Shown piece by piece: positions 1 to 6,112 of a stretch of DNA of 9,340 nucleotides (positions within the stretch are counted from its first letter, which is position 1; each line of letters opens with the position of its first letter). Source of the DNA: an uncultured Lachnospiraceae bacterium (GTDB lineage Bacteria > Bacillota_A > Clostridia > Lachnospirales > Lachnospiraceae); assembly GCA_947175285.1 (NCBI GenBank), contig CAMWMM010000165.1, forward strand, positions 1 to 9,340, given 5' to 3'. A program made the translations under genes and the position numbers. Under the pieces are notes generated by a model, which was not told the origin of the DNA, ran no database searches, and saw only the letters and a program-made list of their open reading frames with translations.

Positions 1-2675
1 ATATGGAATCTCTCTCCTCTTATGCCAGACAATTTTTAGGACAGATGGAAAAACCGAATGTAGAGAAAATAGAGGGACTTTCTCCGGCAATATCGATAGA
101 CCAGAAATCAACGAACCGGAATCCGCGTTCTACGGTGGGAACCGTTACGGAAATCTATGATTATTTCCGTCTGCTCTATGCCAGAATCGGGATTCCTCAC
201 TGTCCTAACTGCGGAAAGGAAATCAAAAGACAGAGCGTGGACCAGATGACAGACCAGATTCTTTCTATGCCGCAGGGGACGAAAATTCAACTGCTTGCTC
301 CGGTTGTCAGAGGGCGTAAAGGAGAACATGCCAAAGTGTTTGACAGAGCGAAAAAAAGCGGTTATGTCAGAGTGCGGGTGGATGGTAATCTTTATGAACT
401 GTCGGAAGAAATTAAACTGGATAAAAATATCAAACACAATATTGAAATTATCGTGGACAGACTGGTTGTGAAAGAGGGGATTGAAAGGCGTCTGACAGAC
501 TCTATTGAGAGTGTACTGGCTTTAACGGACGGTCTGCTGATTTTGGATGTCATTGACGGGGAACCGATTACTTTCAGTGAAAGTTTTTCCTGTCCGGACT
601 GCGGTGTCAGCATAGGAGAAATCGAACCGAGAAGTTTTTCTTTTAACAATCCGTTCGGCGCTTGTCCGGAATGTTTCGGGTTGGGATATAAAATGGAATT
701 TGATGCGGAACTGATGATTCCTAATAGGACGCTCAGCTTGCGTGATGGTGCGATAGCTGTTTTAGGGTGGCAGTCAAGCGGCAGCGACGGAAGTTTTACC
801 AATGCTATTTTGCAGGCGCTTGCCAATGAGTATGGTTTTAGTTTGGATACGCCGTTTGGAGAACTGCCTGACTCGATACAACATATGCTGATTTACGGAA
901 CAGACGGCAGAAAAGTGAATGTGCATTATAAAGGGCAGCGCGGCGAGGGCGTATATCCGATTGCGTTCGAGGGTCTGATTAAAAATGTGGAACGAAGGTA
1001 TAGAGAAACCGCTTCTGACATTACGAAGCAGGAATATGAAACATTCATGCGCATTACACCATGCAGGGAATGCAAAGGAATGCGTCTGAAAAAAGAGTCG
1101 CTTGCCGTAACCGTATGCGATAAGAACATACATGAAATTACTTCTATTTCTATTAAGAATCTGCATGAATTTATCGGAAATATGAATCTGACAAAACAGC
1201 AGGAGTTAATAGGAAAGCAAATTTTGAAAGAAATAAGGGCGAGAGTCGGGTTTTTGATGGAAGTCGGTCTGGAATATTTGTCTTTGGCAAGAGCGACCGG
1301 AACATTATCCGGCGGAGAAGCACAGCGAATCCGTCTGGCAACGCAGATTGGCTCAGGTCTTGTCGGCGTTTGCTATATTTTGGATGAACCCAGTATCGGT
1401 CTGCATCAGAGGGATAATGATAAGCTGATAGCGGCGTTGAAAAATCTGAAAGATATGGGAAATACACTTATTGTCGTGGAACATGATGAAGATACAATGC
1501 TTGCGGCGGATCATATTGTGGATATCGGACCGGGCGCAGGCTCCCACGGCGGCGAGGTAATTGCACAGGGAACAGCGGAAGAAATCATGCAGGTGGAGGA
1601 ATCCATAACGGGGCAGTATTTAAGCGGGAAAATGCAGATTATGGTTCCGAAGAGCAGAAGAAAACCGCAGGGCTATCTTACGATAAAAGGAGCAGAGGAA
1701 AATAATTTAAAGAAAATAAATGTCAAACTTCCTTTAAGTGTAATGACATGTGTAACGGGCGTTTCAGGTTCGGGCAAAAGTTCCCTTATCAATGAAATTC
1801 TTTATAAACGTCTGGCAAGGGATTTGAACAGAGCCAGAACGATACCGGGCAAGCATCAGGATATTCTCGGAATAGAGCAGCTTGATAAAGTGATTGCCAT
1901 CGACCAGTCGCCAATCGGCAGAACGCCCCGCTCTAATCCGGCTACTTATACGGGCGTATTCGACCAGATTAGGGATTTGTTTGCGGCAACGGCGGATGCC
2001 AAAGCAAGAGGCTATAAAAAAGGCAGATTCAGCTTTAACGTGAAAGGCGGCCGTTGCGAGGCGTGCAGCGGTGACGGTATCCTTAAAATCGAAATGCACT
2101 TTTTACCGGATGTTTATGTGCCGTGTGAAGTCTGCGGCGGGAAACGATATAACAGGGAAACGCTCGAAGTCAAATATAAAGGGAAAAATATCTATGATGT
2201 ATTGGATATGACAGTAGAAGAAGCTTTGCCGTTTTTTGAGAACGTACCTTCTATCCGCCGTAAGATTGAAACTTTATATGACGTGGGACTTTCTTATGTA
2301 AAATTAGGACAGCCTTCCACAACTTTATCGGGCGGTGAGGCACAGCGAATCAAACTTGCAACGGAACTCAGCAGACGAAGCACCGGCAAAACGATTTATA
2401 TACTGGATGAACCTACAACAGGACTCCATTTTGCGGATGTCAGTAAACTGGTGGATATTCTGCATAAACTGACGGATGGAGGAAATACCGTTGTCGTTAT
2501 CGAACACAATCTGGATGTGATTAAGACTGCGGATTATATCATCGATTTAGGACCCGAAGGCGGTGACGGCGGCGGTACGGTCATTGCAGAAGGAACGCCG
2601 GAAAAGGTTGCCGAAAATCCGGAATCTTATACCGGAATATATGTGAAGAAAATGTTGGAGAAGGCGAAAAAATAA
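1..2675 (+). CDS. uvrA: UvrA, excinuclease ABC subunit A (5' end cut off by window edge)
   Basis: UvrA is the damage-sensing ABC ATPase of nucleotide excision repair; as a dimer it loads UvrB onto lesions in the cytoplasm. The visible 890 residues begin inside the gene: [11 protein letters not shown] is the conserved stretch that normally follows the first Walker A by about 20 residues, and the bases before it (..at) fit the family's preceding Tyr codon. About 50 residues, including the first P-loop, lie upstream. Visible parts, numbered from the Met codon at 3: Cys67/Cys70 zinc pair, the UvrB-binding region at roughly 75-190, the C-x2-C-x20-C-x2-C zinc module at 197-224, a CRECKG pair near 350, ABC signature LSGGE at 435-439, Walker B LDEP near 460, second Walker [10 protein letters not shown] at 586-594, the C-x2-C-x19-C-x2-C DNA-binding zinc module at 685-711, second LSGGE at 775-779 and second LDEP at 801-804. 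Nothing essential looks damaged. It is followed by an intrinsic terminator, so it probably ends its transcription unit. Confidence 0.97.
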   Translation, partial: MESLSSYARQFLGQMEKPNVEKIEGLSPAISIDQKSTNRNPRSTVGTVTEIYDYFRLLYARIGIPHCPNCGKEIKRQSVDQMTDQILSMPQGTKIQLLAPVVRGRKGEHAKVFDRAKKSGYVRVRVDGNLYELSEEIKLDKNIKHNIEIIVDRLVVKEGIERRLTDSIESVLALTDGLLILDVIDGEPITFSESFSCPDCGVSIGEIEPRSFSFNNPFGACPECFGLGYKMEFDAELMIPNRTLSLRDGAIAVLGWQSSGSDGSFTNAILQALANEYGFSLDTPFGELPDSIQHMLIYGTDGRKVNVHYKGQRGEGVYPIAFEGLIKNVERRYRETASDITKQEYETFMRITPCRECKGMRLKKESLAVTVCDKNIHEITSISIKNLHEFIGNMNLTKQQELIGKQILKEIRARVGFLMEVGLEYLSLARATGTLSGGEAQRIRLATQIGSGLVGVCYILDEPSIGLHQRDNDKLIAALKNLKDMGNTLIVVEHDEDTMLAADHIVDIGPGAGSHGGEVIAQGTAEEIMQVEESITGQYLSGKMQIMVPKSRRKPQGYLTIKGAEENNLKKINVKLPLSVMTCVTGVSGSGKSSLINEILYKRLARDLNRARTIPGKHQDILGIEQLDKVIAIDQSPIGRTPRSNPATYTGVFDQIRDLFAATADAKARGYKKGRFSFNVKGGRCEACSGDGILKIEMHFLPDVYVPCEVCGGKRYNRETLEVKYKGKNIYDVLDMTVEEALPFFENVPSIRRKIETLYDVGLSYVKLGQPSTTLSGGEAQRIKLATELSRRSTGKTIYILDEPTTGLHFADVSKLVDILHKLTDGGNTVVVIEHNLDVIKTADYIIDLGPEGGDGGGTVIAEGTPEKVAENPESYTGIYVKKMLEKAKK

Positions 2676-2694
2676 AAAAATGAAATAAAGGGGT

Positions 2695-2721
2695 TAAGAA
2701 AACGGGGGAACATGCCGATAT
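2695..2721 (+). promoter_or_regulatory. Candidate sigma-D (sigma-28) flagellar promoter
   Basis: The 8-mer GCCGATAT at 2714-2721 equals the B. subtilis sigma-D -10 consensus. A TAAG at 2695-2698 sits exactly 15 bases upstream and matches three of four bases of the -35 consensus TAAA. It lies between uvrA and a set of flagellar genes, where such a promoter would make sense; in B. subtilis flhO-flhP belong to the sigma-D regulon. Transcription would start near 2728. The difficulty is the intrinsic terminator at 2743-2776, which this transcript would meet almost at once, so read-through or a short RNA must be assumed. The motif match is seen; activity is inference. Confidence 0.55.
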
Positions 2722-2742
2722 AACCTCTAAGCATGGATGCTG

Positions 2743-2776
2743 AAACCAGAACAGATGGAGCTGTTCTGGTTTTTGT
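2743..2776 (+). terminator. Intrinsic terminator after uvrA
   Basis: A perfect 12-base-pair stem is formed by AAACCAGAACAG (2743-2754) and CTGTTCTGGTTT (2761-2772) around the 6-base loop ATGGAG. The right arm runs into a five-T tract (2770-2774). This is a textbook rho-independent terminator 68 bases after the uvrA stop codon. Confidence 0.88.
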
Positions 2777-2809
2777 ACCTTAAAATTATAAAAAATTTGT
2801 GAAATCCCT

Positions 2810-2837
2810 TTGAAAAACTCTTTCTTTAGGTTATAAT
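2810..2837 (+). promoter_or_regulatory. Sigma-A-type promoter for the mbl-flagellar cluster
   Basis: TTGAAA (2810-2815) and a perfect TATAAT (2832-2837) are separated by 16 bases, in AT-rich DNA just past the uvrA terminator. The predicted start near 2844 gives a leader of about 106 bases before the mbl ATG. It is the only strong vegetative promoter I see in the gap, so it probably drives mbl and, by read-through, flgF, flgG and perhaps flgJ. Confidence 0.75.
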
Positions 2838-2949
2838 GTATGCAGCGAACTATGCAATTCGATTTGATTACCTAATTTGGATGTTTAGTTTAATGGCAAA
2901 TGGAAATTATGTAATATAGATAGATACCGGAAGAAAGGGGTCAAAATAA

Positions 2950-3942
2950 ATGCAGTACACAGACATTGGGATTGATTTGGGAACGGCCAGTATTTTAGTT
3001 TATATCAGGGGAAAAGGCGTTATTTTGAAAGAGCCGTCCGTTGTAGCTTTTGATAGAGATACTAATAAAATTAAAGCAATCGGGGAAGACGCCAGATTGA
3101 TGCTTGGCAGGACACCGGGGAATATTGTGGCAGTCAGACCGCTGCGTCAGGGTGTTATTTCCGATTATCAGGTTACAGAGAAAATGATGAAGTATTTCAT
3201 CCAGAAAGCTCTGGGAAAGAAGCCATTCCGGAAACCGCGTATTGCAGTATGTGTACCGAGCGGCGTTACGGAAGTGGAAAAGAAAGCGGTAGAAGATGCT
3301 ACTTATCAGGCAGGAGCCAGAGAAGTATCCATTATAGAAGAACCGATTGCAGCAGCTATCGGTGCAGGAATTGATATTTCCAAACCGTGCGGAAACATGA
3401 TTGTAGATATCGGCGGCGGTACATCCGATATTGCAGTTATTTCGTTAGGCGGCACGGTTGTCAGCGCTTCTATTAAAATAGCCGGAGATGATTTTGATGA
3501 AGCGATTGTGCGTTATATGCGTAAGAAGCACAATTTATTAATTGGTGAAAGAACGGCTGAAGATTTAAAGATTAAAATAGGTTCCGCTTTCAGGAGACCG
3601 GAAGTGGATTATATGGATGTCAGGGGACGTAATCTCGTAACAGGTCTGCCGCGAACCGTTAAAGTATCTTCGGAGGAGACTGAAGAGGCCTTGCATGAGA
3701 CAACCGTCCAGATTGTAGAGACTATCCACAGCGTATTGGAGAAAACACCGCCGGAACTTGCAGCGGATATTGCGGACAGAGGAATTGTCCTGACCGGAGG
3801 CGGAAGCTTACTGCGTGGTCTGGAAGATTTAATTGCAGCAAAAACAGGAATCAATACAATGACAGCCGAAGACCCTATGACGGCAGTAGCAATCGGAACA
3901 GGTAAATACGTAGAATTTCTTGCGGGATATCGGGAGGAGTAA
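2950..3942 (+). CDS. mbl: MreB/Mbl-family actin-like cell-shape protein
   Basis: This bacterial actin homologue polymerises at the inner membrane face and guides the elongation machinery that builds the lateral wall. The full-length 330 residues match the usual size (B. subtilis Mbl is about 333). Visible motifs are the phosphate-1 loop DIGIDLGTAS (5-14), the RPLRQGVISDY segment after it, phosphate-2 DIGGGTSDIAV (153-163), the IGERTAEDLKIKIG stretch and the adenosine loop TGGGSLLRG (282-290). The ATG at 2950 is supported by AAAGGGG at 2934-2940, nine bases upstream. I prefer Mbl over MreB because flhO-flhP-like genes follow, as in B. subtilis, and because mreC/mreD are absent; the protein alone would fit either paralogue. 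Its stop lies 6 bases before flgF, whose ribosome binding site overlaps the mbl 3' end, so the two are probably translationally coupled. Confidence 0.94.
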   Translation: MQYTDIGIDLGTASILVYIRGKGVILKEPSVVAFDRDTNKIKAIGEDARLMLGRTPGNIVAVRPLRQGVISDYQVTEKMMKYFIQKALGKKPFRKPRIAVCVPSGVTEVEKKAVEDATYQAGAREVSIIEEPIAAAIGAGIDISKPCGNMIVDIGGGTSDIAVISLGGTVVSASIKIAGDDFDEAIVRYMRKKHNLLIGERTAEDLKIKIGSAFRRPEVDYMDVRGRNLVTGLPRTVKVSSEETEEALHETTVQIVETIHSVLEKTPPELAADIADRGIVLTGGGSLLRGLEDLIAAKTGINTMTAEDPMTAVAIGTGKYVEFLAGYREE

Positions 3943-3948
3943 GAGGAA

Positions 3949-4728
3949 ATGCTAAAAGGTTTATACACCGCCTATACGGGCATGATTAATGAACAGCACA
4001 GAATGGACACCATGACAAATAATCTGGCGAACGCCAACACAAACGGCTTTAAAAAAGAAGGGGCAACCAGCCAGTCTTTTGACAGCGTACTTGCTTATAA
4101 AATAAAAGATACTTCTCAGGCGGGGAATTTGCCGAAACGGATAGGAAACATGTCGTTAGGCGTAAAGATTGGTGAAAATTATGTAGATTATTCCGAGGGA
4201 CCGCTGAAAGAAACCGGAAATGTGTTGGATTTAGCATTATCATCTAATGGTTTCTTTACAATAGAGTATACTAATAAAGCAGGTGAAACTTCTACAAAGT
4301 ATACAAGAGACGGTAACTTTACCATGACATCCCAGGGATATCTTGTAACACAGGATGGAGATTTTGTGTTAGGAGAGAGGGGAAGACGGATTCGTCTGGA
4401 CACGACAGAAGATATCGGTATTGACAGAAGGGGAAATATCTATCAGGATGGTGAACTGGTAGCATCGCTTCAGATAACGGATTTTGAAGATTATGATTAT
4501 CTGGAACGATACGGTGAGAATTATTTTGAACCGGTAGACGGCGCCAGAACAGTGGAGACAGATACGCAGGTTTATTCGGGATATTTGGAATTGGCAAATA
4601 TATCTGTTGTAACGGAAATGGTAAACATGATAGCGATTCAGAGACAGTATGATGCAAACCAGAAAGTGATTACAACATATGATGATACATTAGATAAGGC
4701 AGTAAATCAAACAGGTAGAGTAGGATAA
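3949..4728 (+). CDS. flgF: Flagellar rod protein FlgF-like (FlhO)
   Basis: This 259-residue protein belongs to the flagellar rod/hook family exported by the flagellar type III apparatus to form the axial rod. The N-terminal rod motif reads NNLANANTNGFKKE at 24-37; the C-terminal helix region begins at GYLELANISVVTEMVNMI (about 211-228) and ends in the coiled coil that packs with the N-terminal helix. Between them lies the D1-type domain with SSNGFFTIEY. There is no Sec signal, as expected for flagellar export. The start at 3949 is backed by GGAGGAG at 3933-3939, lying inside the end of mbl. The position ahead of a clear FlgG and behind mbl matches B. subtilis flhO, so I call it the proximal of the two rod proteins. 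FlgF and FlgG are hard to separate by sequence, and the name FlgF rests mainly on order and the weaker match to FlgG hallmarks. Confidence 0.88.
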   Translation: MLKGLYTAYTGMINEQHRMDTMTNNLANANTNGFKKEGATSQSFDSVLAYKIKDTSQAGNLPKRIGNMSLGVKIGENYVDYSEGPLKETGNVLDLALSSNGFFTIEYTNKAGETSTKYTRDGNFTMTSQGYLVTQDGDFVLGERGRRIRLDTTEDIGIDRRGNIYQDGELVASLQITDFEDYDYLERYGENYFEPVDGARTVETDTQVYSGYLELANISVVTEMVNMIAIQRQYDANQKVITTYDDTLDKAVNQTGRVG

Positions 4729-4761
4729 AATTCTTAGTTCGTAAAAGGGAGGAAATGTAAA

Positions 4762-5580
4762 ATGGTTAGAAGTTTATGGTCAGCCGCAACAGGTATGAAT
4801 GCGCAGCAGACAAATGTGGATACAATCGCAAACAATCTTGCAAACGTTAATTCAGCCGGATATAAGGCTCAGAAAGCACAGTTTAAATCCTTGCTGTATC
4901 AAACATTACAGTCAACGACGACGACGGCGAACGGTGATCCGAAGCCGACAACATCACAGGTTGGACTTGGTGTGCGGACATCTTCTATCAATAATATTTA
5001 TACGCAGGGAAGCTTGTTGGAATCATCAAGCGATACCGCATTTGCGATTGAAGGTGATGGATTCTTTGCAGTACAGGGAGACGACGGCATTACTTATTAT
5101 ACAAGAAACGGTGATTTCACTTGGGCAATCGGAGTAAATGGCGGTATGACGCTGACTAATCAGGATGGTCTTCCGGTATTGAATACGGCGGGCAGACCGA
5201 TTACGCTGAATCGTACATATATTGCCAGCAGAATTTCCATTTCCCAAGAGGGAGAGATTATGTATCCGGATGAAGATAATAATCCGCAGCCTATCGGCAT
5301 CAGCATCGGTGTTTATCAGTTTAGTAATCCCGGTGGACTTGAAAGATACGGTGATACGCTTCTTACAGCAACAGAGGCAAGTGGAAATGCCATTAATGAA
5401 GCAAGAAATGACAATGTAAGGAAGAGCAGAATTATTCAGGGTTATCTGGAAGGTTCAAATGTTTCCGTAGCAGATGAAATGGTAAATTTGATTGTTGCTC
5501 AGCGTGCTTATGAAATGAACTCAAAAGCGATTACAACATCTGATTCCATGATGGAAACAGCGAATAACTTAAAACGTTAA
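4762..5580 (+). CDS. flgG: Flagellar distal rod protein FlgG (FlhP)
   Basis: FlgG is the distal rod subunit of the flagellar basal body. The 272 residues are close to the family size of about 260. The start MVRSLWSAATGMNAQQ is typical of FlgG, followed by the rod motif NNLANVNSAGYK (24-35), the LGVRTSSINNIYTQGSL strand region, EGDGFFAVQ, and the C-terminal GYLEGSNVSVADEMVNLI (about 227-244) with the AQRAYEMNSKAITTSD helix. The ATG at 4762 has AGGGAGGA at 4746-4753, 8 bases upstream; the 33-base gap after flgF holds little else, so the two genes are co-transcribed. It corresponds to B. subtilis flhP. Two hairpins directly follow its stop codon. Confidence 0.94.
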   Translation: MVRSLWSAATGMNAQQTNVDTIANNLANVNSAGYKAQKAQFKSLLYQTLQSTTTTANGDPKPTTSQVGLGVRTSSINNIYTQGSLLESSSDTAFAIEGDGFFAVQGDDGITYYTRNGDFTWAIGVNGGMTLTNQDGLPVLNTAGRPITLNRTYIASRISISQEGEIMYPDEDNNPQPIGISIGVYQFSNPGGLERYGDTLLTATEASGNAINEARNDNVRKSRIIQGYLEGSNVSVADEMVNLIVAQRAYEMNSKAITTSDSMMETANNLKR

Positions 5581-5582
5581 TA

Positions 5583-5608
5583 AGATGAAAAATTAAAATT
5601 TTTCATCT
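5583..5608. repeat. Inverted repeat / hairpin 1 in the flgG-flgJ gap
   Basis: AGATGAAAAATT (5583-5594) and AATTTTTCATCT (5597-5608) are perfect 12-base complements with two bases between them; as RNA an 11-bp stem with loop TAAA is more realistic. It starts 2 bases after the flgG stop. No T tract follows the stem, so it is not a standard terminator. It could be an RNA 3'-end stabiliser or processing site, or a DNA operator. Confidence 0.7.
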
Positions 5609-5610
5609 AC

Positions 5611-5633
5611 AGGTTTGAACTAAGTTCAAACTT
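5611..5633. repeat. Inverted repeat / hairpin 2 in the flgG-flgJ gap
   Basis: AGGTTTGAAC (5611-5620) pairs with GTTCAAACTT (5624-5633) through ten pairs, one of them G-U, around the loop TAA. It begins two bases after hairpin 1, so the two could stack. No T run follows. The flgJ ribosome binding site lies 17 bases downstream. Confidence 0.65.
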
Positions 5634-5650
5634 GCGGGTTGAGAAATAAT

Positions 5651-5657
5651 AAGGAGG
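5651..5657 (+). promoter_or_regulatory. Ribosome binding site that fixes the flgJ start
   Basis: AAGGAGG lies 8 bases before the ATG at 5666. An in-frame TTG at 5639 would extend the protein by 9 residues, but it falls just after hairpin 2, has no such site, and would put this perfect Shine-Dalgarno inside the coding region. The ATG is therefore the better start. Confidence 0.85.
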
Positions 5658-5665
5658 CGATAATC

Positions 5666-6037
5666 ATGGATATTGCTGGATTGTCAGGTATTACAAACTA
5701 TCTGGTGGATTCTAATAAAGATTCAACGAAAGCGTTGGAAAAACAATTAAACAGTGTGGCGAATGCAGACGCAGAAGATGCAGAACTGCTGGAAGCGTGT
5801 AAACAGTTTGAAGCCTATTTGTGGGAGCAGGTTCTTAAGGAAATGGATAAATCCGTTAAACTCTTCAAGGGTGATGATGAAGAAGAAGGTTATGCGGGTA
5901 ATATGGTAGATACGTTTAAAGATACCTATATACAGACAATTGCTACACAGATGACCGAAGAGGGACAGGGCGCTAATTCTCTTGCGCAGACGCTGTATGA
6001 GCAGATGAAGAGAACTTACAGTGCGGAAAGCATATAA
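5666..6037 (+). CDS. flgJ: FlgJ-type rod-binding protein, single domain
   Basis: This 123-residue protein matches the N-terminal rod-binding domain of FlgJ, which caps or scaffolds rod assembly in the flagellar basal body. The hallmarks are LLEACKQFEAYLWEQVLKEM (41-60), where proteins of this family carry the ACxxFExxF/L-type helix, and the YAGNMVDTFKDTY stretch (76-88) followed by IATQMTEEGQGANSLAQTLYEQM. A charged DDEEE loop links the two. The C-terminal peptidoglycan hydrolase domain found in proteobacterial FlgJ is absent; the short form is common in Firmicutes. It sits last in the mbl-flgF-flgG cluster, 85 bases after flgG and beyond two hairpins, so its expression may differ from that of the rod genes. 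A terminator-like hairpin follows. Confidence 0.88.
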   Translation: MDIAGLSGITNYLVDSNKDSTKALEKQLNSVANADAEDAELLEACKQFEAYLWEQVLKEMDKSVKLFKGDDEEEGYAGNMVDTFKDTYIQTIATQMTEEGQGANSLAQTLYEQMKRTYSAESI

Positions 6038-6073
6038 ATAATCAGTTAATTGATTGTAATAGTAAAGGATAGG

Positions 6074-6103
6074 TAGGCTGCTGATTCGGGCAGCCTATTT
6101 GTA
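6074..6103 (+). terminator. Probable intrinsic terminator after flgJ
   Basis: TAGGCTGC (6074-6081) and GCAGCCTA (6090-6097) form a perfect GC-rich 8-bp stem around an 8-base loop, followed by TTTGTAT. The T tract is short and broken, so termination may be partial. It ends only about 10 bases before the recD2 ATG, so it also lies within any recD2 leader transcribed from upstream. Confidence 0.6.
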
Positions 6104-6112
6104 TATCAGGAT

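Noticed and set aside
108..1547. Open frames on the minus strand opposite uvrA, and similar ones opposite mbl, the rod genes, recD2 and comFC.
   Set aside because: They mirror strongly conserved genes on the + strand, have no recognisable domains, and are explained by codon bias.
2676..2742. Cyclic-di-GMP riboswitch upstream of the flagellar genes.
   Set aside because: Neither the conserved core of the GEMM-I class nor that of the GEMM-II class can be found, and the terminator separates this stretch from the genes.
2889..2917. Second promoter (TTTAAT / TAATAT) in the mbl leader.
   Set aside because: The -35 matches 3 of 6 and the -10 only 4 of 6 bases, far weaker than the one at 2810-2837.
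2836..2919. Small open frame of 27 codons between the sigma-A promoter and mbl.
   Set aside because: Its ATG overlaps the -10 box, so it lies upstream of the expected transcript start, and there is no ribosome binding site.
4755..4760. ATG-TAA start-stop just before the flgG ATG, as a possible translational brake.
   Set aside because: It is only 2 bases from the Shine-Dalgarno, too close for efficient initiation, and such pairs arise easily by chance in AT-rich spacers.
4799..5419. Alternative-frame open frames on the + strand inside flgG.
   Set aside because: They overlap a complete FlgG with conserved ends and show low-complexity, non-family sequence.
5639..5665. TTG start giving a longer flgJ product (9 extra residues).
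   Set aside because: A perfect AAGGAGG at 5651-5657 is placed for the ATG at 5666, and the family motif does not need the extra residues.
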